Below are positions 9,547 to 19,290 of a stretch of DNA of 35,000 nt, in pieces. The stretch is from Priapulus caudatus (Eukaryota; Priapulida; Priapulimorpha; Priapulimorphida; Priapulidae), in NCBI RefSeq assembly GCF_000485595.1, contig NW_014577590.1, forward strand, positions 109,833 through 144,832, read 5' to 3'. Within the stretch, counting starts at the first letter, position 1. The number at the start of each line of letters is the position of its first letter. A program made the translations under genes and the position numbers. A model generated the notes under the pieces. It had not been told where the DNA came from. It ran no database searches and worked only from the letters and a program-made list of their open reading frames with translations.

Positions 9547-12500
9547 ATGTTTGAGAGGAAGGAAGCAGCAAAGCTATGCACGCCAGCTGTAGGAATGTCG
9601 ATGGTGCTACTGCTGCTCATCACAGCAACTCAAGCAGACGAAAATGAAATTGCGGACAAAAGTCACGATGTCAAAGACCTGACAGAAGCTCTTCATGTCA
9701 AGCCAGTAGATGAGGTGAAATTAGAACCATGAATATTTGTGTGTTAAAGCTAGTTTAATAGACCTTATCATGTGTGTTAGCTATCAGTATGTAAATTGTA
9801 CCACACTACTTACAAGCAATAATTGATATACAGGCCTAATTATTCTTTTGATGTCCATTAAATAGTTTCAATATGGTAACAGATACAGACTATTTTACCC
9901 CATGACTTTGAGCATTGCCTTCACGATTATGCTTAGTATGGCAATTAAAACCATGGAAAACTATTTGAACAAACCACTTTAGTTAAGAGTTTACTCACGT
10001 GTTGAATTTTGCAGATGGTTAATGAGCAAATGAAGTCGGACCTTGGCTTCACACATTCATTTGTTGCTACTGTATCGATGATCATTGTATCAGAGCTGGG
10101 AGACAAGACATTTTTCATTGCCGCCATCATGGCGATGAGACACGCTCGTCTTGTCGTGTTTGCTGGAGCCATCAGTGCCCTTGTCATTATGACTGTACTT
10201 TCAGGTTAGTCTTCTAGATGTCAATAAATGGAGGCACTTGTTATTCATCATTGATACGATGAACATCAGAGCAAGGAGAGATATAATTGTATATAATTAA
10301 TGTATATCATTTACACACTTGTTTCATCAAAACATCAACATCACGAATGATTGTTTTCTGACTACCAGAGAGGGTAAGTTATATAATGAGACATATAAGT
10401 TCTAACCAAGTGATTAAGAACCTGGTAGGCTTAGATTTTTCATTCAGACCCCTTGACATAAGAACCTGCTTTAGCCTAAAATTTGAAACGGGTTTTATTT
10501 ATTAAAATTCAGTTAACAAGTTCAGTGTACATAGTAATGTACAAAAGTACAGTACAGTGCAGTTTCACTGCATACATTATGAAATTGAGCCATGATACCA
10601 TACCTTAGGCTTATGACTGAGGACCCTGACCAGGCATTATCTTTGTGGTGTTTTAAAACAATCTAGTTTTGTTTTGTTGATGTTTATTAGGTATAAGGGA
10701 AAAAGAAATAAGATAACCTAGAATAGGGTTTGTATTTGTCTAGATTAGAATGCAGTCATTTAGACATAATTATATGCATATTTTATATAAACAGTGGACC
10801 GTGCCAAAATTCTACCAGCAACAAGCACGTTGTTTTCTTAAGAAAATAAGAACCTATTTAAGAACCTAAATAGCCTAATTTCCCAGTAAACTCCAATTAT
10901 ATAAGAACCCTTTTAGGCTAACTTGGAAAAATGCAGGTTCTTATATGCAGATTTTTACTGTATTTACATATTTACGTGTAAACTATCCAAAACAGGAAGC
11001 AAGTGGCGTGCTATTCGTGAACAGGGCTGCGGTGACGTTAATTAGTATTCACTGGCCAGTCACGTAGGAAGAAGGTGTGCTTGTGATGAAGCATGCAGTC
11101 TGAATTATACCTGCTGTTTCTACTATTGTTTTACAGCTCTGCTTGGTTTTGCAACTACAATAATCCCAAGAACATATACCTATTATGCCTCAGCTATATT
11201 ATTTGCAATATTTGGATTGCAGATGCTTAAACAGGGTACGTATGAATTGTAGCTAGTTCATAGCTTTTGTTAAATTCATTTTCATAGTTTAATTATACAA
11301 TAGAGCTAAAGTAGGAAGATTCTTGTTTTAGGTTGGTATATGTCACCAGACGAGGCAGCTGAAGAAATGGATGAAGTACAGGCTGATATAAAGAGAAAAG
11401 AAGATGAGGTATGGCATAATAATCTTCCTTTCTCTTGACATTGAATTTTGGTTACTGGTTGCAAAATCATTGCAGAAGCTTGTGCAATTTCTATTGCAAT
11501 TCCCCTACACCCATGCACGCAATTTTCGATGTGATGTTTGCAATTGAGTCTCCTTATTAGCAAGCTAGTGTGCTGTGCCACTTACTAGGTAGACAGGTTC
11601 CTGGCCATTTTTATCCAGGCCATACACGAGTATCAAGTCTACCACGACTGTCTGTGAGAACAGGATGTGCTCCGATGTGTAGAAATTGTATTGAGTTAAG
11701 AGAAGCATTTATGTGCTCCGTATTTTTGGATTACCCAGTTCCAGAAAACATTAACCACGTTATAGTCTAGTTATAGCCGAATAAGACAATTCACGTATGG
11801 TTGAATGCACAGGCAAGCAGAGTTCCGTATTAAATCTATCAGGGCATAGTTGCAATGCTGCAGGTATGTCCATCATGACAGTCATTACTCAGCATCCGTC
11901 TCGTCTCCTACAGCAGCTTCTACAGAACGAGCAGCCGCAGAGAGATGTGGAGTCTGGCGCGGTGCTCCGGCGCGTCCGACGCAGGCTGTGCCCCTGCTTA
12001 TCCTACGTCTTTGTAGAGTCCCTCACACTAACATTCCTCGCAGAATGGGGTGACCGCTCGCAGCTTGCTACTATTGTCTTGGCAGCTAGAGAGGCAAGTA
12101 CACGTGTAATATTTCTCTGTTTGCTTATTCCCTCTGCTAGTCATCATTTATATTATTCGTCAATTTGCTACACATACCTCATCGAGTCATTATGATCCAG
12201 ATGTTGATCTGAAGTTCAAAATTAAAGATTTGCTGAAAAAATACGGTAATTCCGCGAGGCCGTGCTCTGGAATGAACTAGTTTGTATAGCAGAATTTTCA
12301 GGAAGTAACACGGACTCCTGCATATGTAAAATCGGGGAGTCCGACAGTAAATCAGGGAGTATTTGACTCCGGACTCGCGTTAATTTCGCACCCTGCATTT
12401 ATACATGGTGTCTAAGTCACACCACTCACTGGGGATGATGTCTATAACATTAATTCTCACATGATATTTCGCTTAATGCGAGCTGTGATGTCATGAGTCC

Positions 12501-12915
12501 GACGCTGGAATGTCCTCTTTGTTATGTTCAAATATGTTGATTTTTTATCAATAGAATGCGTTTTTGCATTGCAGAATATAGTTGGTGTCATCCTCGGAGG
12601 TTCTTTTGGGCATTCTTTGTGCACAGGTCTGGCTGTTCTAGGTGGGAAATTCATTGCTAGCAAGATATCAGTGAAGACAGGTACGGTTTGTTATAAATTC
12701 TCACTAACTTCTTCAGGGTCGATGTATGCTTTAATAATCTTGCAGTTTCTGTGCCATGTGCATAGATGCGTTATAATGGTAGCCTCACTTGCATGTAGAA
12801 ATAATTTTGAGTGTAAAGTAAAATAAATATTATTTCTTCTGTAGTGACGTTAATTGGAGGTGCGGTGTTTATGCTGTTCGCCATCTCGTCTCTGTTCCTG
12901 GATCCGGAGAGCTAG
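9547..12915 (+). CDS. TMEM165: TMEM165/GDT1 (UPF0016) cation/proton transporter
   Basis: GDT1-family proteins are Golgi or endomembrane Ca2+/Mn2+-H+ exchangers needed for glycosylation. Exons: 9547-9714, 10015-10204, 11137-11235, 11332-11408, 11914-12093 (start could be 11926), 12575-12680, 12845-12915, giving 296 codons. A signal-peptide-like segment VLLLLITATQA opens the protein. Two family signatures are present, SELGDKTFFIAA (exon 2) and AEWGDRSQLATIVLA (exon 5), each in a hydrophobic repeat unit. An acidic/charged cytosolic loop (EEMDEVQADIKRKEDE) lies between them, as in the human protein. Exons 6-7 finish the second repeat (HSLCTGLAVLGGKFIA). Intron 5 uses a GC donor. All phases agree and no frame breaks were seen. 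The start at 9547 is the first Met before the signal segment. Confidence 0.93.
10458..10944. mobile_element. Possible MITE in TMEM165 intron 2
   Basis: The ends carry ATAAGAACCTGC (10458) and its reverse complement GCAGGTTCTTAT (to 10944). A TTAGCCTAAAA block lies just inside both ends, and further TAAGAACC copies occur at 10418, 10847 and 10859. No coding sequence or clear target-site duplication was seen, so the boundaries are tentative. Confidence 0.4.
12093..12095 (+). other. Non-canonical GC splice donor of TMEM165 intron 5
   Basis: Exon 5 ends GCTAGAGAG and the intron begins GCAAGT at 12094. Protein continuity into AATATAGTTGGT at 12575 (LAARE then NIVGVILGG) matches the family (AARE-DPYGVAVGG in human) in phase 0. 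No GT in this neighbourhood gives the same join. Confidence 0.8.
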
Positions 12916-13260
12916 TGGGCCAACCGGCAGCCAACCCATACTCAAGTTGTGTTATACGATCACAATGGAAACCCCCTGCAATCAACTATTGTTGGGAGCT
13001 ATAGAGGGCCTGGATGGTGGGTCCTGGACTATAGAGGGTTGCTGTAGACAGGAGACAGTATGCATGCCTCGCCCACACCTGTTCAAGGTGTCTGCCCGTT
13101 TGTAAATCTCTTGTCCGTCTGTCCAGAGCGGAACCTTCCAGCTATTGTCATTTGCTGCCAATTCGAGTTATGCTAAATCCCCGTCATTTAGATTGGTATT
13201 GACAACTAGATCAGTTGTTGAATTGAAACCGTTACTAACAGTTTAAATATATTTATTGAT

Positions 13261-13266
13261 AATAAA
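13261..13266 (+). terminator. Candidate TMEM165 polyadenylation signal in the duplicated block
   Basis: AATAAA at 13261 is the first canonical signal on the plus strand after the TMEM165 stop (12915). The homologous position in copy 1 reads AATCAA (3634-3639). Use of this site is inferred, not shown. Confidence 0.35.
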
Positions 13267-13347
13267 ATTAACGTTCATTATAAAAGTCGATGAACTTCTA
13301 CTAAAAAAGTCTGTGTGTTTGTTTGCAATTAATATGCAAATACATAC

Positions 13348-14025
13348 CACCACTAGTTGATGAAGATGGATCTACAGCAAGTACTGCAACCTTGTGACCG
13401 AGCCCAGTCACATATTTTCCTATTGCCTCAATGAAAGTTGATTTACCAGCACCAGGGGGACCTGAGAGCCCTGCAGGAAAGAACCAGCACATCAAATAAC
13501 TCTCCCTTGAGCTTGTGAATCAGAATCCAAGTTGCCCAAAATGTGCTTAAAACATGTTGTAATAATTAAATAGATCTTACATTAGCATGTGCAAAATGCA
13601 TTCTGTACGGTATTAACAGTCACTAGCCAAAGAGAATGACTATAATTACGCAAGCTTATTATCTAACCCTTACCTGCTCTAAATGATAAAGTCTTTGGGC
13701 CTTTCACCTTCAACTTCTCCTTAGCGACTTTCAGAACATTACTCAAGAGGAGTTGAGCCTCTGCTCTCTTCCTCGGGTGTACTGACTCAACAAGCGTTAT
13801 AGACTCAGCCAGAGCACTCCTGCTCCCGGACATAACACCGAGAAACAGTCGTTCTACATTCTTTTTATTTGGAGCAACTTCCGAGTCATCCAAGGCGGGA
13901 GACTCATTGAAGACAGGGTAATGAGTTGGTGCCCGAGGTAGGACACCGCACGTGTAAAGTAATCGCCGGGTGCTGGCAACTCTCAATAGCTGGAGACGGC
14001 AAAGACAGCATCTGAAGCTCCCCAT
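13348..14025 (-). pseudogene. Truncated MMAA duplicate, exons 1-2 only
   Basis: Exon 1 (14025-13674, 352 nt) is fully open from [12 protein letters not shown] to TLSFRAG and includes the conserved helix [20 protein letters not shown]. Exon 2 (13470-13348, 123 nt) encodes the Walker A loop GPPGAGKST and ends SSSTSGG at a GTATG donor. Both exons keep normal splice signals and phases. Exons 3-6 are absent because the duplicated block stops within intron 2, and TMEM165 lies beyond it on the other strand. A product could only be a truncated P-loop fragment. Exon 1 here is in better condition than that of the longer copy at 1427-4404, so it serves as the reference for judging the breaks there. The two TCTCGCGAGG promoter motifs of copy 1 are mutated here. 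Confidence 0.85.
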
Positions 14026-14354
14026 GTTCTTCTGAAAGTGTAATATATGAGTAAGTAGCATTAGGCCATATGATACGGCAGGCCATAGATATAATAATTA
14101 CAATGTAACACTGCAAACGGACATGATATGGCTTGGTTATATATAGACTTAGCTCTAGAACTATAGCCATTTGCTCTGTCACCGCACCACAGGGACTATA
14201 GTCCCTTAATTAGCATAGGCTTGGATTTTGAGACTTAAGGCCCCCCCGCACACAGTGAGGTTCCTGCTCAGCACAGTCTCGTGAGGCGGTGATGAAAATA
14301 TCTGTCGTGTTTGATAATTTTGGTCTCACTAGGCTGAACTCACTATTGGCGCAT

Positions 14355-15180
14355 GCCAGCGAAAAAAATACACGGGAGCGGCGAGCGATTTCGCTCCCGT
14401 CAGCTTTCAAAGCGCTCTGGTAACAACAATTACGAGAGCGAAAATTTTGGAAGATACGAGAAAAAATCGCTCCCGTGCCGCTGGCAGCGTTCGAGACCAC
14501 CAAATTTTTGCTCGGGCCACCATCTCTACAAAACTCGCGGTCCTCCTGACCGGCACTTTTTCCTCTCATATTACGATGAAATACTACGGTTAGACTCCCT
14601 CAACGCATGATTCGCCACACGAACGAAAACTCGCCACAGTCTAAGAAATCGATTGCGGGCACGTAGACAGTAGTGCAGCCAGTGTTTTTATGACCGCCTA
14701 ACAATAAGTTTTTATATCGCAAGGTTATCATGGGAGTGAGGGCACGACCAGTGACACCTGACACGCACGTAATCAAGCTGTTAACTGAATTCGTTACTTT
14801 TTTTAACGTAGAAAGTGTACATTTTATTCGGTTAGATATCTAGAAGCAATGTAAACTGTATATACTTAAAGATTCTAGGCACTTGTATGTAACTTTGCGG
14901 ATGTGCGGCAGCATTGATCTATGCATGGGGGTACCGTGGACTGGGGAGGAGAAAAGCGAAAGTAAAACCTTGCTCAGAAGCTACCGGCATTCCTAGAGAT
15001 TCCAGTACAAGTTTTTTTTAACATACTCAAAGTAACTAAAAACTCTCTCTGAAGTTCTGAACTTGCTCAGTCGATGTAAAAGAGAAAGTTGAAAAATGAA
15101 AAGAAATAAAGTAAAAAAAAGGAACTTGAAAATAACCATACCATCATTACCATGATTATAATTCTTGATTTCCTGTCTTC
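14355..15180. other. Intergenic region, no recognised gene
   Basis: At 14355-14640 the sequence is relatively GC-rich and contains repeated GGGAGCG/CGCTCCC words in both orientations. Two overlapping antiparallel open frames occur here but neither resembles a known family. The rest is AT-rich and featureless. Confidence 0.4.
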
Positions 15181-15194
15181 CCAGCTAACAATAT

Positions 15195-15345
15195 AACATT
15201 GTGGCAACGTTATTTTGTGGACTCGCCTGAACGTTGCCACAACGTTGTGATACAACGTTGTGGCAACGTTGTGGCAACGTTATTTTGTGGACTCCCCTGA
15301 ACGTTGCCACAACGTTGTGATACAATGTTGTGGTAACGTTCCTGC
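15195..15345. repeat. Tandem and palindromic AACGTTGTGGCAACGTT repeats
   Basis: A 70-bp unit (GTGGCAACGTTATTTTGTGG at 15201 and again at 15271) is present twice. Each unit contains GAACGTTGCCACAACGTTGT, followed by its own inverted form, so the array can fold into nested hairpins. Confidence 0.75.
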
Positions 15346-16700
15346 AACCATGTGTACACGTTCAAATGAATATTAAATGTGTAATTTAATGTTCAAAGCA
15401 GAAAAGAATGATGACATGTACACTACATTATTTCATGGGAACATCAGGGAATTTTACATTCATTTAAATTAACAATGCGATCTGTATAAGCGCATGAAAT
15501 ACATCATTTTAGTTTGTAACTTTTGCCATAAAAACAAAGTTAATATATATTTCAAATATGTTGCACAACTTATAGAGTTCAAAAATTTAAAAGGAACACT
15601 AACAATTAATAGCTTGACAATATTTATTTTACATTACTATATACAATAAAGGTAAATTACATATCTGGTATTTAATCCGAATCGTTTCCGTGCGCTAAAT
15701 CTGCCTCCCGGTCCTGGCAATTATGGTTGAACGTTATTGATACGTTTAATGGTGAAACCTATGGCTTGCACAATATTAGGACAGATTAGCAAACCACCTA
15801 ATTGATAATCCCCATGGACACAAATCTGCAGAGTTAAAGAGGCCAAAAATACACAAGCCATTGTCTGCTTTATGAAAACACACTGTTGGGGTGGTTCGTA
15901 CCCAACAGAGACTTCCTGTCCTGGTCCAATTTACACAAAGAGTTCAATACACCGTTTAATGAATTCAGTTTTATTGAAAACGCCAACTGCCCCATACAAT
16001 GAGTACGATTACAGCTTTTTATAAGTTTTACAAATTTTGTACCGAGTCTCAATTAACATCGAGCAATAAAGTATAACATGTGTTATTATAGAAAAGATCA
16101 GTACAACGTTCGCTCGACCGTATACACTGCCGTTTAGATTTTATGAAGAAATGTTGTGATATAGCAAGTAGCAATACAAATAAGTTGTAGTGAATTTTTA
16201 TAAGATGGACGAGCTCACAGTAGGTATATATATATATATCTATATATTTTGCTGTGAGAACATGCCAATTAATAAAACTCTCCGACTAGTGCGCTGTATG
16301 CGCATAATATAATCAACACGATAGAAGCCAGTGTCCGCGCTCACGCTAGGTCCTCATACGAGGGTGTCCAGGCGACCGTCAACTACTGTGACGCCACCGA
16401 TGTCAACATAAAACGACAGGTCAGTTTGTGGAGTACTCGTTGTGCTCAGCGCACGGTTGGAAGTTGGAACCCCTGTTAGAACTAACGTGTAATGAATTAG
16501 TGTGAGAAGAGCATGCTGTGGGGTGTAGAATAGGGTTGGGTTTACCGGTAGAGCCATGACAACCACCCTCGTTGTTATTTTGTGGTTTGTCGGACCAGGC
16601 TCGTTGGCTCGTTCTTTCGCTTGGTCGCGGATTACCTTGTTCGTGACGACTTGCATGTGTGATCCAGATATCCTCGACACCGGAGTTATACTGCTCTACT
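15346..16700. other. AT-rich intergenic region, no recognised gene
   Basis: A TA-rich microsatellite at 16226-16252 is framed by CTCACAG and CTGTGAG. A 108-codon minus-strand frame (16354-16680) has no recognisable motif and no support from splicing or homology. Nothing else stands out. Confidence 0.4.
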
Positions 16701-16717
16701 GCATGATGGCTGCTGTG

Positions 16718-16847
16718 GATTTGGTGGATTTGGGGGTGGATTTAGTGGATTTGGTGGATTTGGTAGATTTGGGGGTGGATTTGGTGGATTTGGGGGTGGA
16801 TTTGGTGGATTTGGTGGATTTGGTGGATTTGGGTGGATTTGGGTGAA
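16718..16847 (+). repeat. TTTGGTGGA minisatellite
   Basis: Tandem 9-bp units TTTGGTGGA are mixed with 12-bp variants TTTGGGGGTGGA. The strand is strongly G/T biased. A short stretch with two CCCTAA-like units follows near 16904-16935. Open frames across the array (DLVDLG repeats on plus, NPPNPP on minus) are by-products of the repeat. Confidence 0.85.
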
Positions 16848-16935
16848 TCGTGTAACCCCCCCTGGGTACCCGAGGTGTCGGCGAGTATGTCGCCTACGCC
16901 TACTCCCTAACCCTAACAGCCTAACCGTAACCATA

Positions 16936-18850
16936 TCAAATAGTTACCTCGGGTACATATTATACGCCATTATACGACAACGACCCTTCGTGCTAGATTA
17001 CATGGTAGGTGTGCAAGTGCTGAAGCATGTGGTACAACCATGTGAAACAACCAAAGCTCTCTGCAAGATTACATTTCATTTTTGTTGTATTATTACTTAA
17101 AGATATCTACCTTCAGCTCATCCATATTTGGAAATGGTCATTTGTAATGAGTGAAATTGAATTCCCATTATAGTTGGGCTGTTATCTACCTATGGATATC
17201 GTATCTGATACTCAGCACAATGAAGTGTAATAATTATTCTATGTCAAGCACCATGATTAATGTGGTTAATTTACTTCTTAAAAATCATGTTATTTGTCTA
17301 ATAACTGGTTTTGCGTTAACACATAATGTCAGTAACCTTGTGAATACAGAGTGTACCAGCTTGGAGCATAGGAATATCGCTTTCAATTGAAATACTATAT
17401 TTATTTATAGTCAGGTGTGGGGCACTCCCTTTAAAAACGGGTACGTCTCCGCATATGCTACTTGTATAGACACCCCCTATGCACGGGGATTTGGCATAAA
17501 TTCGATTTTTTGATAAATTTCGGGAGCTTTCACCTTTACAATACAATTTTTTCTAAAAGCATGGATGCTAATATTCTCAAAATTTACCAGTGCTATTTTC
17601 TAAGAGGCTATTTCTAGTTTTTTAAACGTTAAGCAACAATAAAGTAAAAGTTATTGCAAGTGTTCATGCCATAAAGCACATGTATTGCTTTACTTGGCAA
17701 CTTCCTCCTAACGGTATTATACCCTGGTCTAAATTTCTGATGCAGTGACTTATTATTTAAAACTATATTTTTTTGTGTGAAAATACCCCTTTACTTGAAT
17801 GTAGGTGTGAACTCATACCCGTTTTTTTTTAGGTGAGAAGCTGTTGTTACATAGTTTACTTGGGTCGTCGTTGTTTTTGTTCAAATCTCACAAACGCTCA
17901 TTACTGGTACTTTCACAAAAGAAAATTTTCTGTGTAGTTATGTGCACTATTGTATGGTGATGGCATGTATAGAATGAACTATAATCACTTTATAATGAAG
18001 CAAGAGCAACCAACTGTTTCCTTGTTAGGTACCCACATACCACTACAAGATGTAATCACTAACGTTGTTTTAAATTGCATCGAAAACTTGCGGGTACAAA
18101 GTGCATTGAAATGAGAAGCAATACTACCTGTTATTTTTGCAATGCTACCTTGGGAAATTCTATGTAGATTTCCACACAAAATATGTCTGGTGTCTCTCCC
18201 AGTACTATGGGAATGATAGCATTGATTATACTCTGCCAAAACACTTTGTGCCATTGGAAAATGTCTATAGCTTGGTTGCTACTGTAGTTGGTTTCAATCA
18301 CAATTTCTTTCAAATTCCTTGTACAAACTAGCAGACTGGCTGGCCCTGTTACCCTTAATCCAGCAAAGTTTTACTGGCCGTGCAAGTCATTTGGTGTCTA
18401 CTAAGAACATTTCCACATATGGAAAAACAGCACCTACTCGCTTTACAATGCAAAGTTATTTTTATATATGTACAACGTAAATCTTCCCAAATGGAAATTT
18501 TGTCACTAGGGGGCACCACTATGTAGTTTTATGATAGCTTTTAACAGAGCATATAATGATATAAGTCAAGTTGATTTATATGCTCTGCTTTTAATTTCAT
18601 GCCGACGTGCGGACTCATAGGAATGCACATACTTGAGCGTCCGTTTTGATGACATTGTTGTATAAATAAATTTGTTAGGGTGTATGTATATTTAATCAAA
18701 GCCACTATATAAAATTATTTGTACAAAACGATAATAAAATACGTCTATGGAATATAAATTAATGTTAATTGACATTTAATAAACTCACAATCTATCACCT
18801 TATTTGTCACACTGTAAACGTACCATGAAAAATTACCTTGCTATGCATAT
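16936..18850. other. AT-rich region, no recognised gene
   Basis: Only short open frames with no family features, and no clear repeats apart from simple AT-rich runs. Confidence 0.4.
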
Positions 18851-18940
18851 TATCAAGAGTAGATAATAGAAGATTATTCTTCTATTATCTACTAGAATCT
18901 TATATTATCTAGAAGAATCTTCTATTATCTACTCCTGATA
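18851..18940. mobile_element. 90-bp foldback element
   Basis: The ends are inverted repeats of about 25 bp (18851-18875 and 18916-18940) with one mismatch. The left arm also pairs perfectly with an inner copy: AGTAGATAATAGAAGA (18858-18873), TTAT loop, TCTTCTATTATCTACT (18878-18893). It is probably a tiny MITE or its remnant. Confidence 0.6.
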
Positions 18941-19290
18941 TTATTTATCTTCCTACAAGACATGCATGTGAAATTATCAATCATTATTCAAACAATTTAT
19001 ATATAACAGCTATGCTAAAAGGCAACTTTGTGGTAATTTAACGCACACCCTTGGTATTTGGAAAATACTTAAAAATTTATACCTTACAACACATAGTATT
19101 TACAACAACAAATTATATATAAAATAAAGACAATACTGAACAAGTAGTTACACACTTTGAGAACTGAAACAGTGAAATCTTGATGCTGTTTCAGGTGAAT
19201 ACACGTTTTTTATAATTACTCGGTCATGATTAAAGAACATTATATATATATATAAATTTATCTGTATCCAAGTAATGCATGCCACCCTGG

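Larger units (their letters stand above)
12977..14354. repeat. Segmental duplication, copy 2 (after TMEM165)
   Basis: Direct repeat of 3339-4730, displaced by about 9.63 kb. Its low-coordinate boundary is 61 bp beyond the TMEM165 stop. Its other boundary lies in unrelated sequence beginning GCCAGCGAAAAAAATACACG. Copy 2 lacks a segment present at about 3468-3480 and differs by scattered substitutions and indels. Confidence 0.93.

Noticed and set aside
14210-14610. Overlapping 119-codon minus and 85-codon plus frames
   Set aside because: They are antiparallel over the same GC-richer patch, partly inside the duplicated MMAA upstream region, and resemble no known family.
16354-16680. 108-codon minus-strand frame
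   Set aside because: No recognised domain, no splice or homology support, and length within chance for this composition.
16556-16934. Frames with DLVDLG and NPPNPP repeats
   Set aside because: Products of the 9/12-bp TTTGGTGGA minisatellite on either strand.
16904-16935. CCCTAACCCTAA-like stretch as an interstitial telomere
   Set aside because: Only about two exact units, followed by degenerate ones; too short to support a telomere fusion or insertion.
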